Positions 32,626 through 43,400 of a stretch of 64,000 nucleotides of DNA are shown here, piece by piece. Numbering within the stretch: the stretch's first letter is position 1; every line of letters begins with the position of its first letter. A program made the translations under genes and the position numbers. The notes below the pieces were generated by a model. The model made no database searches. It was not told where the DNA came from and saw only the letters and a program-made list of their open reading frames with translations. This DNA comes from Choricystis sp. odSpoLacu1 (lineage: Eukaryota > Chlorophyta > Trebouxiophyceae), in the NCBI GenBank assembly GCA_958009055.1, contig OY253656.1, positions 558,001 to 622,000 on the forward strand, in the 5' to 3' direction.

Positions 32626-33737
32626 TCACTTCTTCGCCAGCTGCCCCTCCAGCTCCGCCACCCGCGCCTGCAGGCGCTCCACCTCGGCCGCCAGGTCGCC
32701 CGAGGAGGCAGCAGCAGCCGGAGCCCCCCCCGCCGCGACAGACGGACACGGCGTCACCAGCATCGTCGAAAATGCCTTGATCGCCTCCCCACCGCGCACC
32801 TCTTCGTCCAGCAACGGCACCCGCACCATGTGAAAATCGTCGTACAGGTCGTCGAATTGGTCCAGGTACGTGGCCTGCATGCGCGCGCGCGCGCGCCCAG
32901 CAGGCGCGACCCCACGGCCTCACTCACAGGAATGACTTGGTTGATCACGATGTTGCGGCAGTCGATGCCGTACTTGGCCAGCTCCTGGACCAGGCGTTCC
33001 GTCTCGTACAGCGACAGAAACTCTGGGATGCAGACACACACAAACGTGGTCAACGACGCGTCTTTGAACTGAGTCGCGACTTCATCCACCACGGCTTTCA
33101 ATTCGTCCAGTTTCGATGCCAGCGCGTCTGCCGCGTCTGGCGGAGCCCCCATCAACGGTCCCATCTGGGCCAGCGCGCCTGACACCATGTTTTTGAACCC
33201 TGACAGTTTGTCCAACCCTTTTTGAAGAGTGGTCGGAAACGACAGCAACCGCAGCGTGTGCCCCGTGGGCGCGGTGTCGAACACGATGGCGTCATAGTCC
33301 AGGGACTGCACCTGCTTTATGACTTCGGCGAACGACATCGCTTCATCGATCCCAGGGATGCTGGTGGCCACGTCGCTCAAAAAGCCGCCCGCGCCACCGA
33401 GTGCATCCCCGCCCGGCCCTCCAGCGAGTGCCTCCATGGTCTCCGGATCCGGGGTCGGGTCCACCTCCATGGCAAACAGGTTGTCAAAGCCATTCACCTG
33501 AGTGGGGGAGCGCGTGAACTTTTGGCGAAACGCGTCGGAAAGGTTGTGCGCTGGATCCGTGGAGATCAGCAGCACGTTGCGCCGCACACTGGCCAGTTGA
33601 GCAGCCAACGAGCACGAGGTCGTCGTCTTGCCGACGCCGCCCTTGCCCCCCACAAAGATCCAGCGCAGCGAGGTGGACGCGAGCACATTGCGCAGGGTGG
33701 GGTCGGGGCGGGAGGCGTCGATGATGGCGGCAGACAT
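32626..33737 (-). CDS. GET3: GET3/TRC40 tail-anchored-protein targeting ATPase
   Basis: 369 aa after one frame correction. P-loop [18 protein letters not shown] at about residue 32, switch [13 protein letters not shown], switch [18 protein letters not shown], and the GET3 insert with an [22 protein letters not shown] segment. The C-terminal block [19 protein letters not shown] is typical. GET3 dimers carry tail-anchored proteins to the ER. Reading crosses a (GC)8 run at 32881-32896 with a shift equal to one surplus GC unit; the joined text [20 protein letters not shown] aligns with homologues. The CxxC zinc motif of animal and fungal GET3 is absent, which I recall as the plant-type state. The C-terminus ends in a short coiled coil. 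Confidence 0.87.
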
Positions 33738-34045
33738 GGTGTGGTGTGTGGTGTGTGTTTCTGTGTGTGTGTGTGTGTACGTGTGGTGAGGGAGGGACGG
33801 CGGGGGTGGGAGGAAAGGCGAGCGCGATTGGACACCCGCGCGTCGCCCGCGCGGCTGGGTGTGCCTCTCTCTTTCGCCGTCAGGCCAACAATCCACCCTG
33901 CTCACAAACAGCTGCACGTTGCGTCCGCGCTGCAGCAGCCAGCCATCCCGGGGCGGACGGGAAGGGGGGGCAAAAGGCGGGTGCCACGCTGAGCGCGCGC
34001 TCACACCCCTCTCGTCTCAACGCACCCGTCAAACGCGCAGGGAGT

Positions 34046-34090
<45 letters not shown>

Positions 34091-34777
34091 CACACAGGCA
34101 CAGAGAGACAGGGACGTGCGAGCAGCGGCGGTCGAGACGGCCCCTAGTTTTTTCACTTTCTGCAGCAATGGTGTGAATCGAGACCGCCCACAAACAGTCT
34201 CCTCGCCGTTTTTTGTTCTGGCTCCTTCCCTTCAAACTCCTTTCCCCCCCCTTCTTTCGTCCGCGGCACGGTGAGTGTGTGGCCCCCTGTTTACGGGCGC
34301 ACCACGCGGTGCGGCCTGGTGGGCACGCGGTGAGGGGCAGAGGGCTCGAGAAGAGACGCATGCGTTCTCGGCGGCCGAGACGCAGAATGGATGGGACCGC
34401 CCCCGCGCGCTCTCCCTCCCTCCCTCCTGCCCGCTGCCTGCTCATGGACGAGGATCCATGCTGGTCTTGTGTGCTGGCGGGACTGATCAACCGCCGCACC
34501 GCGGGCGGTTCGGCTGGGGTCGCGAGAGGGACGCGTCACTTTTGCGACTCGCGCGACGGCTTTGAAACAAGCCGACCGTGTGTCACCCCCGCCACCCCGA
34601 CCGCCCACGGCCCCGGTGTCAACCCTGCGTTGAGACTGGGCTGTTGACAGCTTCCTGGCGTTTGGGTGTCGCGTCGTCGAGGCACGCGAATTGGGGTCGC
34701 GCCAATCGGCTCACAAAAAACAACGCGCTTTTTCTCCAACGCTCCTCCTCCCTCTCTGCAGACACAACAAAATCGCC
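33738..34777. other. Intergenic, 1 kb, upstream of GET3 and PHGDH
   Basis: Divergent promoter space for GET3 (minus) and phosphoglycerate dehydrogenase (plus). It holds a long GT repeat (34047-34089) and C/T-rich runs. Frames of 100-150 codons here have no domain and unlike codon use, so I call no gene. A leader intron for PHGDH is possible (CTCTGCAG near 34761) but not proven. Confidence 0.5.
34047..34089 (+). repeat. (GT)21 dinucleotide repeat
   Basis: An uninterrupted GT run of about 43 bp, the longest dinucleotide tract of its kind in the window. It lies in the divergent promoter space between GET3 and PHGDH. Confidence 0.95.
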
Positions 34778-36910
34778 ATGGCGGACGGCAAGTTCACCAT
34801 CCTGGTCACCGAGAAGCTTGTGGGGCCTGGTGAGTGTGTGGGGAGAGAGAGGGAAACGAGAAGAGCGCGAAAACGGAACACTTTGGGTTCTCTCGGCCGC
34901 AGGACCCCTGTTTTCCAACCCCGTCCCCCACCCTCCACCCAGGCCTCAAGCTGCTGCAAGACTTTGGCACCGTGGACACCGCCCTGGGTCTCACGCCTGA
35001 ACAACTGGCTGAAAAAGTGAAGACCTCGGACGCTCTCATCATCCGCTCCGCGACGCAGGTCACTGCCGACGTGTTCGCCGCCTCGGGCGGCCGCCTCAAA
35101 GTCGTGGCCCGCGCCGGTGTCGGCGTGGACAACGTGGACCTGGGGGCGGCGACTGCGGCCGGCTGCCTTGTTGTCAATGCGCCCACCGCCAACACGGTCG
35201 CCGCCGCGGAGCACGGCATCGCGCTCATCACCTCCCTCGCCCGCAACGTGGCCCAGGCGGATGCGTCGATTAAGGAGGGCAAGTGGGAGCGGTCCAAGTT
35301 TGTGGGTGTGTCGATGGTGGGCAAAACGCTGGCCGTCATTGGGTTCGGTAAGGTGGGGTCCGAAGTCGGCCGCCGCGGCAAGGGCCTCGGCTTCAACGTC
35401 ATTGCGTACGACCCGTACGCGTCCGAGGCGAAAGCTGCTGCCCTGGGCGTGCGCCTGGTGCCCCTGGATGAAGCGCTCGCGACCGCCGACTTCTTTTCGC
35501 TCCACATGCCGATGACTCCCGAGACCAAGGGCCTCTTCAACGACGCCCTGTTTGCCAAGATGAAGAAGGGGGCCAGGGTGGTCAACGTCGCCCGTGGTGG
35601 TGTCATCGATGACGACGCGCTCGCGCGCGCGCTGGACGCTGGCATCGTGGCGGGCGCTGCTCTCGACGTCTTTGAAAAGGAGCCCCCGCCCCCCGACCAC
35701 CCCCTCATCAACCGCCCCGACGTCGTGTGCACGCCCCACCTGGGCGCGTCCACGATCGAGGCGCAGGAGGATGTGGGGGTGGAGATCGCGGAAGCCGTCA
35801 TTGACGCGCTGCAAGGCAAACTGGCGGCCACCGCCGTCAACGCGCCCATGGTGCCGCCCGAGGTGCTGGCCGAGCTGGCGCCGTACACGCAGCTGGCCCA
35901 GGTGAGAGAGAGAGAGAGAGTGTGGGAGAAGGAGGGAGGGAAAGGGCGCCACCACCACCACCACACCACCCCCCGCCGACGAAGAACAACACGTCTCTAA
36001 ACATCATTTCATTATGGATCAACCATCGTACCCTCCCCTGGGGAACGGGAATGGTTCTCCCGCGGGATGGGCTCATTCCGTGGGAGCGTCATTTCATTGC
36101 CCTGGGCCGGAGTCGTGGCGAGGCGCAGACGCGGCCGAGGCGGGGAAGAAGAGGGGTGGTGGTGGTGTGTGAAGAGAGAGAGCGTTGCGCGCGAGCGTTG
36201 ACCCGTTTTCTTTTCATTTCCCTCCCACCCACCCCCCACCACCCACCCACACACAACCTCCACAGGCCCTCGGCCGCTCCGTCGTGCAGCTCGTCGGCGA
36301 CGTGTCCTCCCACGGCGGCTTCTCTGAAGTCGCTGTGACTTACGCCTCCCCCCGCGGCGACGACCTGGACACCCGCCTCCTGCGCGCCATGGTGGTCAAG
36401 GGGATCCTGGAGCAGATCACCACCGCCAACGTCAACATGGTCAACGCCGACCTGCTGGCCAAGCAGCGCGGGCTGCGCGTGGTGGAGTCCACGGTCCCGG
36501 CCTCTGGCGACGCCGTCCTGGCTGAACTCACCGTCTCCCTGGCCACCTCCGCCACCCGTTTCTCCGCCGCCCTGGACAAGACGGGGGGGCGCATCGCGGT
36601 GTCGGGCGCGGTGCGGGACGGGGTGACATACTTGACGCGCGTGGGTGGGTTTGACACCGAACTCGGCATCGACGGCATCGTCCTACTGACTCGCCAAACA
36701 GACCATCCCGGCATTATTGCTGCCGTGTCGTCTATGCTGGGCAGCGCCGGCATCAACATCTCCTACATGACGGTGTCGCGCACTGGGCGCGGCGGGGACG
36801 CGATCATGGCGATCGGCGTGGATGCCGCCCCCCCCAAAGACGTGTTGGAGCGCATTCCCGGGGTGGCGGGCGTCACCGAGTTTGCGGTGATCAAGGAGGA
36901 TGGGGCTTGA
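34778..36910 (+). CDS. PHGDH: D-3-phosphoglycerate dehydrogenase
   Basis: Exons 34778-34829, 34943-35901 and 36266-36910 give 551 aa. It catalyses the NAD-dependent first step of serine synthesis. The substrate domain begins KFTILVTEKLVGPGLKLLQD. The NAD fold has GFGKVGSEVGRRGKGLGFNV. Catalytic elements are NVARGGVIDDDAL (Arg), DVFEKEPPP (Glu) and CTPHLGASTIEAQ (His). An intervening allosteric substrate domain and a C-terminal ACT domain (LTRQTDHPGIIAAVSSMLGS) complete the long type found in plants and bacteria. No plastid transit peptide is visible, so the product is cytosolic unless a further exon exists. Confidence 0.94.
36001..36110. repeat. Possible small inserted element in PHGDH intron 2
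   Basis: Within the 364-bp intron is a 110-bp block less GC-rich than its surroundings. The sequence TCATTTCATT occurs near both ends (about 36006 and 36089) as a direct repeat. Between the copies is an imperfect hairpin in which ACGGGAATG pairs with CATTCCGT around a CTCCCGCGGGA centre. This may be a relic of a small mobile element, or simply folded intron sequence. Confidence 0.3.
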
Positions 36911-37303
36911 AGGAGAGTGGAGAGGGTGGTGGCTGGATAACAAAAATGGTGTGGGTGTTGGGGTTCGGGTTGAAAAGAACATCCTGCCACCCACGCCTTT
37001 TCCCTCCCCGTTTTCCCCACGGTGGGAGGGAGGCGTGCGGCTGTCTTTGCGTTTTGGTTTTTTATTTTACGTTCTCTGGCGGTGTCGCGTGCGTTTTCTT
37101 TTTCTTCCCACCTTTCTTAAGCTGTGTCGTTTTCGTGGTTTTGTGTGATTGAACAAAAAACCTGCCCCAAAAAAAAGATCTCGCTCCTCTTGCTTAGCGT
37201 GTCGATGGAAAAAATCATCTACACAAAAACGTCGCGGGGGAAGAAAAGGGTGGTGCCTCGCGCTCGCGCTCTCTCGCTCGCTCTCAACACAAAAACCATT
37301 CTC
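36911..37303. other. Convergent 3' untranslated region
   Basis: T-rich DNA between PHGDH and farnesyl diphosphate synthase, with no coding signal on either strand. Probably two overlapping 3' untranslated regions. Confidence 0.5.
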
Positions 37304-38931
37304 TCACTTGCTCCTCTTGAAGATTTTGGCCAGCAGAGGCATGAACACGCCCGCCGGCACGTCGGCCTGGCCCTCGATCTCGGTGACGAGGGCGGCGTGC
37401 ACAGAGTCCTCATACTCGTGGAAGGCGGCCTCCAGGTTTAAGTCGCGGTACAGCGCTTTAACCGCGGCCACCGACGCGTCGTCGTCTTTGCCGTAGTTGG
37501 CCTCCAGCACCTTTTTCTGGTCCGCGGTCGCCCGGGCCGCCGCCTGCACCACCAGCCAGGAGCACTTGTTGTCCTGGATGTCGGTGCCGATCTTGCCAAT
37601 GGTGGCGGGGTCGCCAAAACAGTCGAGCACGTCGTCCTGAATTTGAAAGTAGACCCCCATTTTCACGCACACAGATTTGGCGACATCGTACGCATGTGCG
37701 CCTGGATCCACGCCCCCCACCATAAGGCCGGCAGCCACGGGCAGGTAGAAGGAGTAGAAGGCGGTCTTGTAGGTGACGATTCTTTCATAGTTTTGTTGGG
37801 TGTACCTCGACAAGTCCACACTCCCGGCCGGCGCGGTCGTCACGTCCAGCTGCTGACCGTGCGCGGTTTGGTGGGTGGTGTCGTGGAACAGGTCCAGCAG
37901 GCGGGCGTAGTAAGGGGTGGACCCAAAGTGGCGGGACAGGATGCGGTAGAGGCAGGATTCGAGGACAATGCAGTCATTGCACGCCAGCAGACCCACCGAC
38001 GGCTGCCGATACCAGCACGGCTGCCCCCGCCGCGTGACCGAGTTGTCCATGATGTCGTCCGCCACCAGGAAGAAGGCTTGCAGCCACTCGATGCACCAGC
38101 CTGCCACGTCAGCTTTGAAACGGTCGTCGGTGGGCAGCGCGTCGACAGTCGTGCTGCGCAGGGCGGCCAGGGCGTCGGCGACGGCCATGCCGCGGTTGAG
38201 CTTCCCGCCCGGGACGTTGTAGTCGATCATCTGTGGGGGAGGGTTGGAGTGGGAGTGGGGTGAGGGGTGGGAAGGGTTTTTTTTTGTTTTTGTTTGCGGC
38301 ACCGTTTTTTCAAAGCCTCCCTCCCTCTTCCCCACCTCCTTCAAATAGTCGCGCGCAAAGGCGGGCTGCTCCCCCAGCAGGGGGTCGGTCAGCAGCTCGT
38401 CGCGCAGGCGGTCGTAGACGGCCATGAACTCCTGTTGTTGTGGGGAGGGGAGAGGGGAAGAAGAGAGGGAGGGCGGGTCAGCGCCAGCCTCTTGCCTCTA
38501 GCCCCGCACCCCTCTCTCGGCCAGGTTCGCGCACGTTCCTGCCCCCTCCCGGCCCGCATCAAGCGTGTTTTCACTCAATGCACACGCTGCACCATTGAGG
38601 CGAGCGCTGAGTTGCCGAGAATGCCCTCCACGCGCCCAATTCGCCGCCGATCGCTCACGCGCTCGCGTTCGCCGATCTCGAGCCCGCACGCCACGCTCCC
38701 ACACAATACACCGTCCCCACACACGCACGCCACCCTACAAACCTTTTTCCTGTCCGTCCCCACGGCGGCCGCCGACGGCGGCGGCGCGACGGCGCACGAC
38801 ATGCGCGGCCGCGTTTGGAGAAGGAGGGAAGGGGGGGGCGGCTGCGGGAGGGCGGCCGAGAGAGCTGGGAGGAGGGAGGTGCAGGCTCGGCGGGTGGCGG
38901 GTTGCAGGTGCCGCAGGGCGGTCAGGATCAT
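37304..38931 (-). CDS. FPS: Farnesyl diphosphate synthase
   Basis: Exons 38931-38743, 38431-38336 and 38230-37304 join in phase 0 to 403 aa. It condenses IPP with DMAPP and GPP to give FPP for sterols. Both Asp-rich motifs are present: FLVADDIMDNSVTRRGQP at about residue 150 and YFQIQDDVLDCFGD near 300. NVPGGKLNRG and the C-terminal KIFKRSK are typical. The first exon encodes 63 residues with an Arg/Ala/Leu-rich start (MILTALRHLQPATRRACTSL) and a second in-frame Met at residue 44 (MSCAVAPPP). Alternative starts could give an organellar and a cytosolic form, as in some plant FPS genes. Confidence 0.92.
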
Positions 38932-39046
38932 GAAAGGGGAGTGAAGCGATGAAAAAAAAATGACGGCCCTCTGCTCACACTCGCTCTCGCTTTTCTGCGC
39001 ACCCGTCTGCCTCCCGCCCTTCCGCCTTCTCCTTCTCCCCCGCGCC

Positions 39047-39520
39047 ATGTCTCGCTCCACCATCCTGCTCGCCTTCGTGCTGGCGTTCGCATGCGGTAAG
39101 TTTCAATGATTTGGGAGCAGAAACCCACCCGCCACGGGCGGGTGGATTTTTTCGCTGCGTTGGCGACCGAGACTGCCTGTCCTTTTTATGGAGTCATTTT
39201 TTTTCGGTGTCTTTCTCTCACCCCCTTTCCCCACACACACACACACAGTCGCCCTCGCTGCCGCCGACGACGCCTCCCTTGGTCGCCGCGGCCTCCAGCA
39301 GGCCGCGGCTGGCGCCGCCGCCGGAGGTGGGGGGTGGGGAGGCGGTGGCTGGGGGGGCTGGCCGTGGGGCTGGGGGTATGGCCCGGCCTTCTATTCCGCG
39401 CCTTACTGGGGCGGCGGCTGGAACAACGGTTTTTATGGAGGGGGGCTCGGCGGCGGCGGCGCGGCCTCGTCCGCGGCCGCCGGGCGCGGCGGTGCGGCCG
39501 GCGCGGCCGCCGCGGGCTGA
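39047..39520 (+). CDS. Small secreted Gly/Trp-rich protein
   Basis: Exons 39047-39095 and 39249-39520 encode 106 aa. The intron lies inside a clear signal peptide (MSRSTILLAFVLAFACVALA). The mature part is mostly Gly with regularly placed Trp and Tyr (GWGGGGWGGWPWGWGYGP) and ends in a Gly/Ala tract. This is low-complexity protein of the cell-wall or extracellular-matrix type. Its start is 115 bp from that of the divergent farnesyl diphosphate synthase gene. No specific function known. Confidence 0.65.
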
Positions 39521-39931
39521 GTGAGTGTGTGTTTCGTTTGTGTGTTTGCTTTCCGCAGGCGCGCGGCCTCTGCCTTCCCCGCGGCCACCCGCCCTTTTTT
39601 TTACCCCCAAGTTGCTTCTTTTCCTTTCCCTTTTCGCACAGAGGGGTGTGTCGGGCGCGCGGGCTCGGGTGTGGGGGCTGCCCCCACCCAAAACCCACCC
39701 CCCTCCACCCCTCCTCTCGCCCCCCCTTGTGCCTGTAAGATAGGCGATGTTCACCCGCCCGGCCCCCCAGCCGGCGGGGATCCGCTGCAAAAAACAAAGG
39801 GAGGCAGAGCACGCGTCTCGCGCGGGGGGGTCGGCGGCAGACGGAGAGAGAGAGAAACGAAAGGCAACGCGACCTCTCCCCACACCCCAAAACCCGCACC
39901 CAAACCCGCACCCACCCGCCACCCACACACC
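39521..39931 (+). other. Intergenic between two small secreted-protein genes
   Basis: 3' untranslated and promoter DNA, C/T-rich, with no coding signal. ATAGGCGATG and similar frames are unsupported. Confidence 0.4.
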
Positions 39932-40264
39932 ATGCTGCCGCCCGCCCTACTCACCCTGCTCACCCTGCTGCTTGGGGCGCACGCGCAGCAAGCCTCCCAG
40001 CGCACCGCGTCGTGGGACACCGCGTCCCAAAACACGATTCAAGGCATGTCAACTGCGGGGCCCGCGTGGCAACCACCCCTGTATTTTGGAGGTGTTCCCG
40101 GGGCGGGAGGCGGATCCGGGACGACGGGTTCGGCGTCCGCACCATCGGTGGCGCTGCTGCCGTCGGGGGCGCCGCCCCCGCCCCCGCCGTCGAGCGGGGG
40201 TGGGGTGGGGCTGGCTGGTGGCGGTGGCAGCCGCACAAACGGAGGCACAAGCTTGACTGGTTGA
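39932..40264 (+). CDS. Small secreted Pro/Gly/Ser-rich protein
   Basis: 110 aa, intronless. The signal peptide MLPPALLTLLTLLLGAHAQQ has a good AHA-Q cleavage site. The mature part starts QQASQRTASWDTASQNTIQ and continues as Gly/Ser/Pro-rich low complexity with a PPPPPP run. Same orientation and similar character as the upstream secreted protein, but without sequence likeness beyond composition. Function unknown, presumably wall or matrix. Confidence 0.6.
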   Translation: MLPPALLTLLTLLLGAHAQQASQRTASWDTASQNTIQGMSTAGPAWQPPLYFGGVPGAGGGSGTTGSASAPSVALLPSGAPPPPPPSSGGGVGLAGGGGSRTNGGTSLTG

Positions 40265-40410
40265 TGTGTTTCTTTGGAGGCGGGTTTGATAGAGGGCGGG
40301 GTGGACAACGCGCGCCTCTAGGGGGGGGGGTCGTGTCAACACGGGCGTCGCACCACCCTTGTGTTTCCTCTTCCCTCTCTCTTGTCTCCATATTAATCGC
40401 TCTCCATTTT

Positions 40411-43400
40411 TCACCCCGCCCACACATCCTCCAAGTACCGCCCCTCCTCCACCATGGACTCCACAAAGGCGGAGCCGGAGCCTTTGGCCCCCGCGACTTC
40501 AGCGACGCGGCCGACCGCGCGGCGCACGTCGGGCGCCATGCGCCTGGCATCGCCGCACACGTAGACGCGGGCATGCTTGTCGGCCAGCACGGTCCACAGG
40601 TCGTCCGCGTCGGCGGTGATCAGGTCCTGGACGTAGGTCTTGGGCGCGTCGGGCGCGCGCGACAGCGCGACGCGCAGGGCCGTCAACACGCCGAGCTTCC
40701 GCCACGCCTCCAGCTTGTCCTTGAAGATGAAGTCGGCGTCGCACCGGCACCCAAAGTAGAGGGTGGCGGGGCCCAGGGCGGACGGGCCTTTGGCGGCTGC
40801 GATCGCGGCGCGCTCCTCCAGGAAACCGATGAACGGAGCGACTCCCGTGCCAGGGCCGATCATGACAATGGGGGTGGACGGGTCGTCCGGCAGCTTGAAA
40901 GAGGACTGGAGAGCACGGACTGTGCCCAGCAGGCAGTCGCCCACGCCAGCGTCGTGGACAGTCCCCGACCCAGCGCCGCGGTGCGCGCGCCCCGAGGGGC
41001 GCACATACTCCACCAGGCCGACGCAGGCGGCGACGCGGGTGGGGCCGGCAGATGTTTTCGGTGACGACGCGATGGAGTAGTAGCGCGGAGTCAGGCGGGG
41101 GGCGGCGTTGATCAGGTCGTGCAGCGTGAAGCCGACCGCGGCAGATTGAAACTTGGCCAACAAATCGATCAACGCGGTTTTGGGCCCCGCAACATCAGCT
41201 TTGTAGCCGGCTTCCGTCGCCAGGGCGGCCAGGGCGGCGGTGTCGGGGGGGCAGGCGGCGCGGGCGGCCAGGGCGGCCACAGTGAGGCGGGAGGGAGGTG
41301 CTGCCAAATCAACCAACCACGCCAGCGCGTCACGAGCAGTCACGGCGCACGGCGGCACATCGCGCGACAGGGCGGCCAGGCCGCGGGCGGGGCCGCGCTG
41401 CTCGGCGGCGCCGACGGGGGTCCACTCGAAGACTTCGGTGCCATCAAGGCCGAGAGCCGAGAGAGCAGCATCCACAGCGGGCGCCGCGTTGTGGGGCAGC
41501 AGCTCCAGGTGGTCGCCGGGGACGTAGTCCAGGCCTTTCGGCAGGGTGAGCTCGATGTAAGTCGTGGCCCGCTCCGCGCCGGCAGGGGTCAGGCGTGTGT
41601 TGGCGTTCACAGGCAGAGGGTGGTACCCCAGCGTCACATCGCACCCCTTCTCCCCCGCCGACTCGCGGAACACGCGCACCACGTCCACGGGGGACAGGGA
41701 CGGCGTTCCCGGGGGCAGCGGCGTCAGCTTGGCCCGCATGCCGGCGTCTGCCGCGGCCGCAGCAGACGCGGCGGTTGGCGCGGGCGCGGCGTCCGAGGCG
41801 CGCACCCCCGCCGCCGCCGCCAGCTCGGGCAGCAGGGCGGACGCCCAGTCGTCAAAGTCCTCCGACAGGGAGGCGCCGTCCGCGTCGGCGGTGCCGATGG
41901 GGCGGACGCGGGTGGCGCCGGCGGAGGCCAGAGCGGTGTCGACGTGTTTTCCAAATTTTTGGAAAGTGGCCGCCCATTGACTGTTTCCGACAGCAAACAC
42001 GGAGTACCGGCAGCTCGGACCAATGGACGCACCACCGTCCAACCACTTGCCAAAGGCGCGCGCGTTGTCGGGGGGGGGCACCATTATAAGTGGAGGTGAC
42101 GACGATCGTCGCCCCCGCGTCGGGCAGGAACGCCGACCCGCCTGCCAGCGCGGCGTCCAGGGGGGCCTGGGTCACGGCAAACCCCGCACCAGCGGCGCGA
42201 CCAGCCAAGGAGGAGGCCAGAGCTTCGCAGGTGCCGCCGTTGGAGCCGTAGAGAATGCGGAGGGGGGTGCCGTGCGAGGCGGCGGGAGGAGGGGTGGGCG
42301 CAGCGGCAGCAGCCGCGCCCACCGCCACCGCCGCCGCGGTCTTGGCCGCACCATCGACCACATCGGCCGACAGCGGCCTCTCCCCCAGCGGGGGCGCCCC
42401 GGGGCGGGGCTGGATGTAGAGGTCGAGGTCGGCGGGGACGGGGGCGGCGCCCCCCGGGTCGGTGGTTGCCTTGATTTCATAATTGGGCGGCGTGCGCAGC
42501 ACAAACGCGTTGAGCAGCACCGCCAGCACGACTTTAGCCTCCATCAGGGCGAACAGTTGGCCGGCGCAGGCGCGCACGCCAAAGCCGAAGGGCATGAAGG
42601 CGAAGCGGTGGCGGCCGTCGGCCGCGCCAGGCAAGAAGCGGGCGGGGTTGAAGGTCAGCGGGTCGCCAAACTCGCCGCCCCAGATGTCTGGGCGCCGGTG
42701 CACGGCGTAGATGTTGGCCTGAATCGTCTGGCCGCGGCGGACAAGCCATTTCCCAGCCAGGGAGGTGTCGACTTGAGCATCGCGCGCGACCGAGCCGACG
42801 GGCGGGTGCATGCGCAGCGCCTCCTTGAAGCACGCCTCCACGGTCGGCAGCTTGGACAGATCAGCGTAGGTGGGTTCAGCACGGCCGGCGAGGACGGTTC
42901 TCACTTCCTCGACGCAGCGCGCCTCCCACTCGGGCGATTGAGACAGGTGGGCCAGCGTGAAGCCAAGGGTGGCGGCGGTCGTCTCGTGCCCCGCGATCAT
43001 CAGGTTGATGGCGCGGCCGTAGAGGACGTCCAGCCGGCACCGTTTCCCCGTGGATGGAGACGCGTCCGACAGGAGAGACGCCAGGAGGGTGGGTTCGCCG
43101 CCCACGCCGGTGAGTTCACCCGCGCGCGTCGCCTCCACCAGGTCGGCCACGTTCCTCTCGCACGTGGCCTTGCACTTTTGGTACTTGGCCTCCAGCGCGG
43201 TTTTGACGGGGGTCAGCACCGACCCACGCTCCGCGGGGGTCAGGTCGGCCCCCGTCGTCCGCCCAAACGCGTGTTTGAGGCCAAACGCAAACGCGGACAA
43301 CAGTTCGTGGGGTTCTTCGCCCGCCGCCAGCCTGCGCACGTTCTTCATGTCGAGGCCGAGGGCGACCTTGACGACCGCGTCGGCCGTCATCGCGGTCAAC

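Noticed and set aside
34213..34647. 144-codon frame upstream of PHGDH
   Set aside because: Cys/Arg/Thr-rich with no domain, codon use unlike neighbours, and located in promoter space.
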